This document shows positions 1 to 13,544 of a stretch of DNA of 64,000 nt, in pieces (position 1 is the first letter of the stretch; the number at the start of each line of letters is the position of its first letter). Both the position numbers and the translations under genes were made by a program. The notes below the pieces were generated by a model, which was not told the DNA's origin, did not search any database, and worked only from the letters and a program-made list of their open reading frames with translations. The stretch is from Aquilaria yunnanensis (taxonomy: Eukaryota > Streptophyta > Magnoliopsida > Malvales > Thymelaeaceae), in contig CM077599.1 in assembly GCA_039654915.1 (NCBI GenBank), positions 25,419,501 to 25,483,500 on the forward strand. Direction: 5' to 3'.

Positions 1-3000
1 TTTTGTGTGAACTTTGTGTGAACGTTGTTCCAGAACTTGTCAGGCAAGTTTTAATGTTTAAAATGAATAGTTGAGATGTAATTAAAGGCTTCAGCAAATC
101 TAAAAAATGATATATTTTTTGAAATATGAGGGAAAAATTATAGGTTATGACAAACAAAAGAGGATGTTTTGTGGTCTTCTCATAAAACTAGTATTTTTTT
201 TTTAGTATTCAAAAGCATTACAAGTATAGGGAACTATATAGTATATTAGGAATATTAAGAAGAAAGTGGTTTTTATATAAAAATTGGAGGACCTCAACTG
301 CATTTTGCTACTACTAGAGACAATGACGCAGATAAAAAGGGGACTAAAAGGTACCCGGCCACTCAAAATTTTTAAAAATTATGTATATTATTTATGTATA
401 TATATAAAGATGAAGGTAAAAAACACCCACCATTTTTACTGTAACCCCCTAATTTTTTAATATTTTTAAAATGAATTCTAACTACTTATTAGGAACCAAA
501 ATTGGAAGAGAGAACGAAACCGCTACTCAAACCCAGGCTACCTATATGGTTTTTTTTGTACTTTACCGGTTAGACTAACTGTAGTATTTATACCCGTCTA
601 AAATGCAAAGTTACCAAGGGTAAAAAAAATCAGTATGTGGTGAATCAGATGTGATGATGGAAGGCATGACGTTGGAGTCAAGATACGTCGTCGTATCAAG
701 AAATGAGGATTGAAGACGAGGTCTGCTGCGTTAACGTGGTGGATGCGAGGCTGAAAAGCATAGAAGCAGAAGGAGACTGGACTTTTCTTTGTGTTTCCTT
801 CCCTCCCCCAAATCACAATCCACAACGTGCTAGTATGCGGATAAAATTTTGCAATTTCTAAAACATCTGTTTATAGGATTTTTTGTCAAAATTTAGAAGT
901 GAACCTTTGAATTCTAACTCATCAGGGTCAGTAGATAACAATCTAACACCTCTGCATTTAGACTGTTGGGCCTCAACCCTGGGTTTGACGCCTAACAGAT
1001 GCTTTTTGAGCTATTTTCTGTTAATTGCAGCTTGTAGCCATGTAGATTTTAAGATGGAAGCAAATTTCCCTATATTTTACTCGGTAGTCTTTTATCTCTT
1101 AATATATACTTTATAAATGCTTCTGAATATAAAAAAAAAAAAATTCATTAGTGAATTTCCTTCATGGTGGTTTAGGTCCAAGTCTGTATTCCTCTCCATT
1201 CTATATCGAAGTGTTTATTTTTTTTTTCCATAATTTTATACAAATGAAATTGATTAGCTATTTTTCATCTAATAGTTATGATAAAAATCTGTATCAATCT
1301 GTACACTATATTTATTAAAAGGAAATCTCCAGCTAGCATTTTCATAAACATTTTGTATCGAATCATGCATAGATTGCAAAGTCTACTTCTTTCAGCACAA
1401 CAATAAGACCAAGTCATCTTCAGAATGTTGGCCGTAACCAAAAAGGTGGGCAAACTTTAACGGCTTTCGATTTCGATGCTTCCCACTAGTTCTGTTAACA
1501 TCTTATAACGTAACATCGTGAATTATTCAAAGCCCTATTATATTAACTAACGCGCTAAGCTAAGCGCTTGGTGAGACGCTAAGAATAGCCGACGCTACTA
1601 CAATACCAAAAGTTTTGGGTTAAAACAACTTTCTCTGGCATGACCCAATTAGGAGCTAATTTAACTCATTTCCTTCACTTGTTCCATAGACGATCGCTTA
1701 GAGTTAATCGCCTCATTTATGAGAGTGAAAAAGCGATCATTATTTCAAAGCTAGTTTTGTGTTTATGGGTTCTCTATTTATGTATGATGATATTTGTTAT
1801 TCCTCAAACTTTAAAATCAAACATTTTTACCACTCCCACAATAAATATAAAAAAAATGCCCTAAACTCCCTTTTTTTTTTTTTGCTCCCAAACTTTCATG
1901 GGTTATAGTTAAGCACCTAGTTTTGTGCTTAAATCCCAAATCCACTATCTTGATCTTTTGCCGATATTTTTTATTTATTAAATTGAATTACCAATAACTT
2001 TGAAACATTTCAATTCTTTTAACTTTTAAATTGATCATGACTTAACTTTTTTAACACATTTTTTTAAAAATATTTATATTTTCACTAATGTACACGCAAT
2101 AAAGTATGGGCCCATGTTTATCTGAAAACAAGTACTAATCAATACTAACGTTGTGACATAATGAACAAACTCATCATTTATCCAAGTTAATTGATTGATA
2201 AAGTAGAAAGCAAGTACTAATCAAAACTAACAATCCTTATGACTGTGTTTGATACATGTTGTTGGATTCGGTCTTGAGAGCAACCCAGCAAGGTAAATAG
2301 GTGGTAAGCCAACCAGTTCAACAGGTTAACGGGCTGGGCCAACCACAATACGTAACAACCTCTGCACATAAGCATGTGCTTCTACTGCTATCCAAAATGC
2401 AACATAATTTCATATTTTTTTTGTACATAGATCATATAATAAGGTATTACTATTTTATATTTTATAACAAAATAATGCATAATTTTAATTTAAGTTAAGT
2501 GCATATTCAATCATTCAAGTTTTAAAATTAAATTCCTAAATATTTCAAAAACATGCCCCAATAATTAACTATTTTTTTAAAAATAAATTCTATAAAGTAC
2601 TAATAATATAACAAAAACATAATAGTCTCTCATGCAACTCAATGATCATTTCTTGCTCAATTTCCCTCCATCTCTCTTTACCTCTTCTAAGCAATTTCTT
2701 TCACACTTTGTCTTTATTCATAGTCGTTTGCGTCCTTTTAAGTTTTTAACTTCTAAGTTTTTTTGTTTATTTTTTTTCAACTTTAGGCTGACTAAACATC
2801 AACCCAAAGTTACAAATCCCACATTGTCAAAAAAAAAAATGCAAAGTCCAAAACACACAAAAATCCATCCAACCAAGGCTGAAACCATCATGCAAATATC
2901 ACAAGTTCACAACCCGAGCTGAAATGTATTTCAGTATAATTAACAGGAATTGTAAGGGAGGGGCAGAAATGAGACCCATCATTTTGAATCGTCGAGCAAA

Positions 3001-3086
3001 ACGATGACAAGATTCTGCCATTGACTTGCATTGTGGCCGTCAGCTTCCGATGTTTTGCCCTAAACGTACTTATAATTTATGGACAG
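1..3086. other. AT-rich intergenic DNA, no gene seen
   Basis: Long A/T runs and stop codons in all frames. The longest open frames here are under 100 codons, low in complexity and resemble nothing I know. No terminal repeats or transposon domains were recognised. Confidence 0.6.
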
Positions 3087-3095
3087 ATTCTGTTG

Positions 3096-4408
3096 GGGTA
3101 AAATCCAAATTTAGTCCCCTAACTTTAAGGGTCATCCTAATGTGGTCCCTTAACTCAAAAATCCACTATTAAAGTCTCCTAACTCAACTCGCGTGTCTTA
3201 TTCTGGTCCCTACCGTCAGTTAAGGCGTTAATTCGGATGGAAATTGCCTACGTGGCACCCCAACTGCCACTTGGCATCCTCTTTTATTACAATAAGTGAC
3301 AAGACTGAAAGGATAATAAAGCTATAGGTAGAATAGACACAGATGAATAATCCTAAGGACCCAAAACATAATTTAACCCAATCTTCTTCTTCTTCCCCAA
3401 TCTTTTTCGTCGATGAGCAACGGCCGCAATCTCCGGCCCCAATCTGGGTCAATCTCCAGCCGCAACGGCACCCACTCCGTAGCCATAGGGCAGTGGTCTT
3501 GCTTAAAGGATAATATCTCGGCCAAGAGGCCGAGCAATGCTGGGCAAGATGCGTCAAGGGGGTTGCTGGGCAAACTGAACAACACACAAATAACCAAAGC
3601 CCAGTCGCTGCCGACGGTTCCCAAGCCACCATCCTTGCTCCGCCTCACGCCGCTTCCACTAAATCGCTGCCATCTTGCCACCGCCTATTGCACAACGTCC
3701 ATCGCCGCCATCTCGCCGCCATCTCGCCACTGTCCAATGCCTACCGCTGACAACTCCTCATCTTTCTCCCGACTGCCTTCCCCCCACCCGTCACCGATTT
3801 CTCCCCTTCCCCTTTGTATCTATTCAATTTCTCCCCTTTCCCGTCTATTCCTCTTCTCATCTCTGTTTCTCCCTCTTCACCGTCCCCGATTTCCCCCTCT
3901 TCCTCGTCCCGATTTCCCCGTCTTCCCCCGTACCAATTTCCCGATCTTCACCATCCCGATTTCCTCTTCTCCCTATTCCCTATCCCGATTTCCCCATCCC
4001 TATTTCCCCTTCTTCTCCCTCTCAATTTCGGGTCGTCAATGTCTACCTTGCCTAGCAAATTTAAACGCCGCCGCCGTCGTATTGCAGGACCGCCATTTGT
4101 TGTCGGAGTTGCGTAGGATGGCCTGGGTTAATGTTGTTTTAGGTCCTTAGAGTTATTTGCTTGTGTTAATTCTACCATGATATATATTATTCTTTCAGTT
4201 TTGTCACTTGTGTTTCATAAAAGAGGAGGCCACGTGGCAGTTGGCGTGCCACATAAGCATTTTCCATCTAAACTAACGATTAAACTAACAGTAGGGACCA
4301 AAATGGGACACACTAGTTAAGTTGGGGGCTTTAATAGTGGATTTTTGAGTTAAGGGACCACATTAGGACGAACCTTAAAGTTAGGGGACTAAATTTGGAT
4401 TTTACCCA
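3096..4408. mobile_element. Mutator-like non-autonomous element with long TIRs
   Basis: The left end (GGGTAAAATCCAAATTTAG) is the inverted complement of the right end, and the similarity runs about 285 bp inward on each side (to about 3381 and from about 4119). A perfect 9-bp direct repeat ATTCTGTTG flanks it at 3087-3095 and 4409-4417, the target-duplication size of Mutator-like elements. The 0.74 kb interior is much richer in C and G than the surroundings and pyrimidine-biased on the + strand, with repeated CGCCGCCATCT-type stretches. It holds overlapping open frames in several frames (for example 3413-4150 +) but no transposase. The interior may be captured host sequence (Pack-MULE-like); I do not recognise the donor. 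Class is well supported by TIR and TSD; the captured-gene idea is inference. Confidence 0.85.
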
Positions 4409-4417
4409 ATTCTGTTG

Positions 4418-5313
4418 CTACCCATAAATTTCTTTAAGAACAAACGTAAAATAAGTGAGTAGAACTCTAAAAGTAGATCCAAACTCTTCATCATATATCT
4501 TTACGATGATGACTCTTTTTCCATAACTAAACTCATTTAGTTTTTTTTTTTTTTTTGATATTTTTTTTATAGTTAATCCTAAAGGCCCCTTCAATTATGA
4601 GAACTTTAAAATGATAATAGTTCCATGTCATGAAAACAACTCGTCATCCATCAAATTAGAAATTAGGGTCAATTGCACTTTCTCATCTGAGATTTGTTGA
4701 TAATTGCATTTTATATACAGATTTGGAAATCTACTTTTTAACTTTTTTTTTCTTTTTTTTTTCTTTTTGCCAAACTTCAATAGAGACGAGTAAAATATTA
4801 CATCTATATGGATGAAAAAATTTGAAAATTTAAATTATCTATTATTTTTTTAAAAAATTAAATAAATTATATTCATTAGAAGACAGTCATTGAATATTTT
4901 AGATTAAAATATGAAAAGTTGGTTTCCAATGCTTAATAAAAATAATAGAGTAAGAGGTCGGTGTAAGTTTCAAAATCTGGGGGCGAAAGTGTAGGTAGTG
5001 TAAAACGTCAACGAAACAATGATTCACACTGGGAAATTAACTCCAACAAGTCACAAGATAACTAATAATAAAATAAAGCTGGCAAGTTCAATTTTTCATC
5101 CCCTTTGTTGCTTGTGGGCTCAACCTTTTTTTTTTATTTTTTATAATGTGGTCGCAACTTTCAATAACAAACTCACGTGTCTTGAATTTTCGGCCAGAGC
5201 TCCCACCTCAACATCATATAAAATGCTTATATTATTTCAGTAATCAACTATTATTATAATAATACAGTTATAAAAATAGTAATAATATAGTCCCGTAGTC
5301 GCCGACGAAGACC
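4418..5313. other. AT-rich intergenic DNA
   Basis: No coding signal, no terminal repeats recognised; poly-T and poly-A runs. Confidence 0.6.
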
Positions 5314-5322
5314 TTTCCTTTA

Positions 5323-6537
5323 ATGGAAAATTACAAAAACTCCTCAGTTTAGTGAAACTTATAGTTTTATTTTTATTGTTTTAAATATCCACACTTACCC
5401 TTCATCAACTTAATAGTCACCATTACCACCAAAAAAGAAAAAATATCTAACTTTACCCTCCTACATTTTTTTCATAAAAAATTTACCCCCAACTATTAAA
5501 GCCATTTCAAATCCAACTCCAAATATGCTAACATTTCTTTCTCCCTCTAAACATGTTCCATTCTCTGCTAAATTTCTAGCTTCTGGTTCCCGTCCTCGTC
5601 CTTGTCATAATTGTTCCTACACAAATGTCAACAGACATCTCACCGTCCTCATCCTAGACAATTGTTGCTCATCGCCATGCAAATCCTCTGCTTCTATAGT
5701 CTTCTCCCTTTGCCTCTGTCGTCTTCGAGCACCTCACCCACCTTACCATAAACGGCGTCATGAATCACCTAGATCTGTCGTAGCAACCTCACACACAAAG
5801 AGTGTCGCAAATCGGCCAGATTTGGCCCTATGAAGAGGATTTATAGTTTGGTACAAGAAACGGATGGACTATTCTAGTCTGATTTCGAGATGGATGATTT
5901 TGGGTCTTGTCAAAGATTCATTCGAGGCGTGGTTCCATTTATCATCCTCACTTTTGTTCCATTCCGGGATAGCTCCAGCTGTAGAACTGAAACTCAGCCC
6001 AAGCCGATGCGTGCCACCTTGATGAATGCCGCCTGATGAGCATTTCACCAAGGAAGGTTTGGCCCCCACCAACCCCTCATGTTTCTCTAGTCAGCCATTG
6101 TCTGTCTCCATTGCTTGCCGTCGCCAATCAGCCATCATATAGCCGAATGATGAATTGACTCATAAATAGACCTGTATAAGTGGGTTATAATCGACGAATT
6201 AGCCGCTCGATCATTGGAAGCGATTAACAGAAAGAGGAGTTGAAAGAATTGATCTTCTTCCTTATCATAGAATTTGATTAGGAAACGGGTTTGTGGGTGA
6301 TTTTATTTTTTAGATTAATTAGCTTGATTTGAAAGGATTTTAATAGTTTGGGGAATAGTTTTTATAGAAAAAAAGCTAGGGGAGCAAGTCTGATATTTTT
6401 CTCATTTTTGTGGTAGTAGTCATTAACGAGTCATTAACGATGTTAACTTTATAAGAGATAAGTGTAAATATTTAAAACGGTGAGAACAAAACTATAAGTT
6501 TCACCAAACCTTAATTGGGGGGTTTTCTTAATTTTCT
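5323..6537. mobile_element. Mutator-like element with TIRs
   Basis: The left end (ATGGAAAATTACAAAAACTC, continuing through GTGAAACTTATAGTTTT and TTTTAAATATCCACACTTA) is matched in inverted orientation by the right end (about 6410-6537). Flanks carry a near-perfect 9-bp repeat (TTTCCTTTA at 5314-5322, CTTTCTTTA at 6538-6546). The interior is richer in C and G and has an open frame at 5525-5833 (+) with no recognisable domain, so it may be captured sequence. No transposase is present. Confidence 0.7.
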
Positions 6538-6546
6538 CTTTCTTTA

Positions 6547-9009
6547 ACGTTGTGGGTGACCCGCTTCACTGTTACTCCCCGAAGCTGATCATACAAATTA
6601 CAGTGCCATAAATGCTTCGAAGACATCAGAATTTTCGTACCATAAAAGCGCACACAAATTTTTATTTTTATTTTTTTTATTAATTTTTATTACTTTTTTG
6701 AAGGAAGAGAAAAAGAAGCATAACAAAGAATTGCTTGCCATTGGCCAAAATCCACAATTCACCCCTAAACTTGACTAGAACAAACACATAACCCCTGTAA
6801 CTTCGATTTAGTACACATCACCCCTTAAACTCGATTGAATCAAATGATTAAGTCCATTTGTGAATTGACATTACTCATGTGCAAACATAGGACTATCTTT
6901 CAAGCATAGCTCTTATCTTATAAGCTTTTCACAACATAGGACCAAAAAATGGCAATTAAGATCAAGTTAACTAATCTCTATAGCATTTCGACAACATCTT
7001 TCAATTTTCCCATGTCGAAATCATAAACTCAGGCTCTTTCCAGCATCTGAATCAAAGGACTCAAATCTCATATTGCACACCTTTATTCAACGTGCTTCAA
7101 CCTCACAAACATAAAACATGAATAAAATTTCATATGTATCATCAAATTTGGTGTGGGTCCATGGTTTCATGATCAAAAGTGAAATCACCCATTTGTAAAT
7201 ATCAAATAAATTATAACCATTTGCCAATGGCATATGCATCCTTGGCCAATTTACTTTAATGCTGATTGCTGCACTCTAGAAATTGTAACCCACGAATAGG
7301 TTGTCGCAAATAATAAAATCTCATGAGTTCGAGTGTCGAACCACAGGGAAGTGAATTATGTAATACAAATTATAGATAAAGAAAGATTTTGTTGCAAGGT
7401 GTGAACAAGTATTGATTAAAAACTCAAATACAAATAAATAGCTAAGGTTAGGGGATCTACTTTTAGTATATCAGTTATAATTAATTTTAGCCTATCTTAT
7501 CATTCAACTAGGATCCACACATAGAGGAGGTCCCAATCAGGAAATTTCGTTAACATTAGTTTTCATTGATCTTAAAATGCCAACACTTGCTAATGGGTTC
7601 AAGTATTCATCGTGTCAACCTTTGTCCACAATAACTCAAGATTCCAATATAGCCGGCTTAGCCACATTCTACAGAATGAATCAAGCAGTTTTTGTATCAA
7701 TGATTTGACTATGATGAATCAAGACTACCACTTAACAATGAGGGAAGTTAAATAGATTAAGAAAAAAATACCGTTAATATTGTGATCCATTCAAATCAAT
7801 CATAATCTTTTTACCAAAAGCTTCATCCTTTCACCTTAGCAAAAGAAAGATTAGTTAGCCATGATAAAAGTAAACAACATGTATATAGATGGAATGAACA
7901 TGGACTGAAAGATCAAAGGAAGAACAAGAAGGAGAACGAGAAAACATTTGAACGGAGCTTCAATATTGAAATCAAGAACAAAACCAAAAGGGAAAAGCTA
8001 ACTTTGATACAAAAACATAAATGAGGCCTAAGAAATGGCATGCCTTCACCCTCCCCCCAAGGTGCCTATTTATAGAGTTTTGGAGTAGGTGAAATGGTAA
8101 AATAGTAAAATGTAGGTAAATACAAATCAACAAAGGCGGGCTGCAACTTGTTTTAATTTTTTGACAATTGTAGACATTGAATCAGCTCTTACTCAAAGCA
8201 TGGAACTTGTAGATCTCTTCCTTATATTCAAATTGATAGCTTGCTCATTCAAATCGGATATCTGTAACTCAAGTTATGATTTTTCTACCAAAACTGTTCT
8301 TCAGCATACGAAAGAATAAATGGTCTCATCTATAATCAGATTTCAACAATGGAAATGATCAAATTAGCTTTCAGAATAAAGCAGAGTTAAAGATCTATGT
8401 GTTGGCTTTTAAATGAATTTGGAATTACTTAGTTCTGATATCTACAGCTCTAGATATGATTTTTCTTGTGAAGGGTGGTGCAAATGATGATTTTTCCTAT
8501 GTAAAAAAAATAATAATTATTTAATATTAATAAATAGTGAAAATGCATACGAACAGTAAAATATGTGTATGAATAGTAATTGGTGAATAGTAACCCGATA
8601 GAAAAAATATTCAGAATAGAAAAAATTAATCATACTCAAAGTGTATAATAATTATTTAAACTTTTAATAGCAATACACTTATGAGTATTTATCACTGATT
8701 GAAAAATATTGTTTCATTGAAACCTAAATTTTCTAGATATTGTTGTTGCTAGCAATGGATAAATGAGTTTGTGACTTGGTTCCAATAATAGGATTTTGGC
8801 CGAATACTGGAAGATTGCCAAGTTTTCAAATAAGAGATAAAATAAAGGTTATCTAGTTTCGGGGCTATTAATGCTCTCCACAATAGCCTTACATCATCCA
8901 TGTAACACACTTGCAGCATGCTATCTCTTTCAGGAGTCAAAAAGAAGTTGAGACTCAACCAAGGAAGGTACCAAGCAATCATAAGTGGATGAAAAGAAAC
9001 ATTGCTTAA
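6547..9009. other. Intergenic / decayed repeat DNA
   Basis: No gene. Around 6750-6860 there is a Mutator-TIR-like stretch (AATTCACCCCTAAACTTG and similar) without an obvious partner. Around 7290-7350 the sequence resembles leader or LTR-adjacent DNA of Ty3/gypsy elements (TTCGAGTGTCGAACCACAGGG). Both are only suggestive. Confidence 0.4.
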
Positions 9010-9800
9010 AGTGACATCTTTCAAGCCTACCCTTCATTTCCCACAAAAGTTTGGAAAGAAGAAGGATGAATAGAACTTTAGGGAATTCTTGGAGTTTTTC
9101 AAGAACCTCCGTCTCCACATACCTCTCTTAGAAGCCATCACATAAATGCCAAAATGGTTAAAGTTCTTAAAGGATGAGTTAGCCAAAAAGAGGAAATTTA
9201 AAGAGTTTGAGACAATGTTCCTAATATATTATTGTAGTGCGATAGTGCAAAGAAAGATTCCGCCAAAATTACAAGACTCCGTGAGCTTCAATATTCCTTA
9301 CACCATTAGGTACACCACCTTTTAGAATGTATTATATGACTTAGGCTCTAGTGTGAATTCAATTCTACTCTACATTGTCAAAAATCTTGGGTTGGAAGTA
9401 AGATAGTTATATATGACATTACAATTAGTGGATAAGTCTTTAGTGTATTTTTTGGGGGATGATTGAGGATGTGTTGGTGAAGGTTGGTTATTTGATTATC
9501 CTTATAGGATTTTGTTGTGCTAGATATAAATAAGAATGAAAAATGCCTCTAACCTTCGATAGACCCTTCCTGGCTACCATCAATGCCAATATTGAAGTTA
9601 AAGAGGCAACTTCATACTTAGGGTGAAAAATCTAGAAGTGGAATCCAACATGTTTCCATCTAAAGCAAACACTCGGCCCAAAATAGGAACTCATATAGTT
9701 GAAGATCCAAATGTGATGACCATTGATGAAACCCTTGATGTGGTTGTTGAAAACTCTCTCAAGTCCCAACTAGATACGGTGGAGGAACAATCCAAGTGAA
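9010..9800 (+). pseudogene. Athila-type Ty3/gypsy gag-protease relic
   Basis: Translating the + strand with a few frame jumps and stops gives a run typical of the gag-to-protease region of Athila-lineage retrotransposons: a basic stretch followed by FKNLRLHIPLLEAI, MPKWLKFLKDELAKKRKF, CSAIVQRKIPPKLQDSVSF, the protease active-site region YDLGSSVNSILLYIVKNLGL, a decayed IIEDVLVKVG segment and DRPFLATINANIEV. The retropepsin D-[ST]-G-type motif is altered to D-L-G-S-S here. No LTR, primer site or downstream pol in this orientation was recognised; the relic stops near a Tat relic of opposite orientation. Family assignment is from pattern memory. Confidence 0.75.
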
Positions 9801-10399
9801 AAAAAATGATATAACTTTAAGCAACTTATTAACAAAGTGAAGGATGGTAATATGAAAAGGAAAAACAATACGAAGATGATGGATATCCAAAAAAGAAAAA
9901 GGAAACCAAGCAATGAACTATGGCACATTAGGATGCATGGAAGAAACTTTATTATTGGAAGGAACCTTACACATTGGAGGCCAACAAGCTATATCACCAA
10001 CCAAAGTGCCAACTTTTGAGTTGATTATCTACAAGCATAACATCAAGCAACATTTAGCCTTGTGATGTAAGCGCTTTATTTTAACCTACGCTCTATTTCT
10101 TAGAATATGTCAGGCTTTTGTGTGGATAATGTTTTTTTAATTGAGATGTATTATCTTAATTTGTTGTCTTAGCATGTTTGTTATGTCAAAAGTTTTTTAA
10201 GATTATACTAGATTTTATCTCATGAATTTGTTAATTATTGCCAAGAACACATTTTCATATTTTGTTCTTGGATGATTAGTCCTTTGTCGGATAAAAATTC
10301 ACATTAATTCATATTACAAGTGATGTAATATGTGGTGCTCTGTTCAAAATATTTTTTAAAGCAATATACATTATAGATATTTTTTAATTCGTTTCCTCT

Positions 10400-12784
10400 T
10401 AGTCAACCTACCGATATGCTCCACGTCTCACTCCTTATCTCACTTTATCTATGCATTCCTATTTTCGGTACCTTTTCATTCACTTTGGTATTTTTGGTTG
10501 CTTTTATTTTTCTAAGCACTAGCTCACCTACTTTGAACCTCTTTAGTTAGGTCTACAAATTGTAATACCTTTTAGTTTTTTGAGCATGCATGACCAAGGT
10601 GGTGGAGTTTCTAATATGTAGTCCCTTAAAGAACTTATTGACCCATACTCCTAAAAATTGTGGCCCATTATTGCTCATTAGTTCTCAAGGTTTGCTGAGT
10701 TTATATATGTTGTCTTTAAAGATGAAATTGATCATCACTTATTCTTTTCCCTATCCAAGGCTTTGCCTCTACCCATTTGGTAAAATATCCCACTGTCTAC
10801 CACCACTCATCACCTTTGGCCAACTTCACAGGGAAATGGGCCAAGAATATCTATTTCTCATTTCACAAATGACTACTTGAGATTAGTGTTAAATTCTTAA
10901 ATTGTGCTCGGGACACATCGACAAATCACTAGAACTTGTCACATTTTTGCACACAAGTCATTATTTTAACTCATATTGTAGGTTAAAAGTACTCATTTCT
11001 CCTCAATTTCTAGAAAAAGGCCATTGGCCTTTAATGGTTTCCATAAATGCCTTATGCAACTCAATAATTGTGTATTTCAGCCTTAAAATGTTTTAAACAC
11101 CCAATGTAAGGATCAAATCCTAAGTTCTTCTCGTACAAATTTTTTCCTAGGGAAAGGTGATACCACACCGATCTAATGCTAATCTACTCAGCTTCTTTAT
11201 ATATTTGGGGAGCATATATTTCCCAAGATACACTATTATAGGGTCAATCTAGCTTGGTTCATGGTTTTGGCCCTAGAATAGATGTGGTTGTTTAGAATGA
11301 AAATTTTAATTGGTCCCCGACAAAACTAGTGGCAAGAAAATCTAAGCAAGTTCCTGATCCAGCTAGGGCATTTGCTTTCCAATTCTTGGTTCTCAAAATT
11401 TTAAAAAATTTTGCTTGGTGAAGGTCCTCATCATTACTTTGACTTCTTATAGGTACCTTTCCATGATATCCTCTCTAGTTGCACATTCTTCGATCGTCTA
11501 ATCAACAACTAACTTATAGTCTACCTGACTTCTAGCAAATCTGCCCCTGTGGCCTTAGGTTTTCTCGTATCCTCGAACATATATTTGTAATCGGCTTGAT
11601 TCTCCATGGCCAGGAACAATAAATGAATGGTATAGGCAGCTTAGTTTCTTTTGGATCCTCTAACAAGTCTCCTACACCTGAGAATGCCTTATTGATTTTA
11701 ATAGTCCACATGTGGTCCATGTCTCTATTTTAGCAAGGACTTCGCTAATGGTGCTGGAACAGACAAAGTTGGCCAGCACTTAGAACTTAATGGCAGTCTT
11801 GGATGTATAATGTATGTTAAACTTGGTTAGCTCTATACACCAATAAAAAATCCACCCTAACAACTAGGGCTTACTTAGCACTACTTTCAAGGTAAGATTT
11901 TATGATGATTGAAATTTGATGTGATTGGAAGTATGCCTATAGTGTATGAGCTCAGGTGACCATTATCAACACGATCTTTTCTACCACAAGATAGCTTAGT
12001 TTGATGCCTTGAAATACTTTACTTATAAAGTATATTGAGAGTAAGTCTTTTATTATTCTTTGACAAGGGCAACTACTCCAAATTTCTAGAAACCAAAAAG
12101 TCAATGCTTACCAAGAAGAGGGTAGTGTAATACGGGCAACTTGACTAAATGCTTTTTTATCATCTAAACTGTATAATCATAACCTACCTACCACTTATAC
12201 CTTTTATTCTTGAGTAATTTAAAGAGTGAAAGACACATGACCAATCAGTTAGAAAGGAACATTCCTAAGGGTATCATGCATCTAAGCAATTGGTGGAACA
12301 TATTTAGATTATTGGGCAACTTATTTACAATGAGGCCTCAAAATTTTTTGAAAGCTTCCCAGACCCAACCCTGAAAGTTCATATTTGGGTTTAGCTTCAT
12401 TTGCAACTTTTAAATCCTTAAAGGTCTCTCCTAGGTCAATTATGTGTTCTGCCTTCTTCTTTCTCTTCATCAAGATGTCATCCACGTAAACTTCCATGAT
12501 GTGACCGATTTATTCTTCAAACACCTCATTGACCAATCTCTCATAGGTTGCACCAGCATTTTGTTAGCCAAAAAACATCATTTTATGCCTGAACATAGTA
12601 GGTTCTATAACAAAGGCTATCTTCTCAACATCCTCGGGTTCCATGAAAATCTAGATGTAATCATTGTATGCATCCATAAAGTTGAAGAGCTCATAGCAGG
12701 ACATGGCATCAACCAACATGTCAATTTAGAGGAATAAGTTGCTATTTTTAAGGCACGCTTTGTTCATATTGGTGAACTCAATGT
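10400..12784 (-). pseudogene. Tat-type Ty3/gypsy pol relic: reverse transcriptase (C-terminal half), RNase H, integrase
   Basis: Reading the minus strand from 12784 downward gives reverse transcriptase: VYIEFTNMNKACLK, IDMLVDAMSCYELFNFMDAY, NAGATYERLVNEVFEE and the catalytic VYVDDIL motif (near 12470-12500), with scattered stops. RNase H-like remains lie at about 11550-11740 (WTIKINKAFSGVGDLLEDP, then a frameshifted segment). An integrase core relic lies at about 10500-10950 (EIDILGPFPCEVGQ, then decayed VVVDSGIFYQMGRGKALD). Order RT-RNase H-integrase fits Ty3/gypsy. The N-terminal part of the same reverse transcriptase resumes at about 18058, after a CACTA insertion. Many stops and frameshifts: not functional. 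No LTRs for this copy were located. Confidence 0.8.
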
Positions 12785-13544
12785 ATACACTACAAGGAAG
12801 ATATAAAATAGCCATTGCAGTTTTAATAGGAACTCAATCAAAAAATGCCAAAAAGGGGACTGAAGTTCAACTAAAAATTGTAGTGGCAATATTCCTAGTC
12901 TTTTCGGGATGGTGACTAAGGCTTAACTACAACTAATCAGTCCCCTTTCCATAATGCCTGTTTTAGCCATAGTGACTAAAGTTATCAGTTGATAACCCTA
13001 ATGTTTTACTTAAATTTCATTGTTTAAAAATTGAAATGGTATTAATATTAAATTGAAATGAAATTGGTATTAGAGTTACACCCAATTCGTTTTAACTTTA
13101 GTTAATTGACTACAAAATGACTTTTTCTTATTTTTACATCTTTTTTACTTGAAACTAATTTTAATTAAAAGCCAATATTATATAGCTACAATAACCAATT
13201 GAAAATATAATTTTTATAATCTTACTAAATTTTTATGAATTTTTCTAGTTTTAATTCTTAAAAAAAAATTCATAAAAATTTAACAACATCCTAAAAATTT
13301 ATTTTCAAATTGATTATTACATCTACATAACATTGAATTTCAAATGAAATTGGTTTCACGTAAAAAAGATGAAAAAGTTAAAAAAGTTAGTTGATTTTAG
13401 ACAAAACGAATTGGCCTTTAATGTTTAGCATTAATACAAATTTAATTGCTTTAATATTACATTAGTATTAATTAGTTTTAAATAGAATAATAAAATAAAG
13501 AAACAAAAATTGAAATGAAATGCAATTATATTTAACACAAATTT

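Noticed and set aside
3413..4150. 245-codon open frame in the Mutator-like element
   Set aside because: It is pyrimidine-driven (Pro/Ser/Leu/Phe), shares the region with two other long frames, and enters the terminal inverted repeat. No domain.
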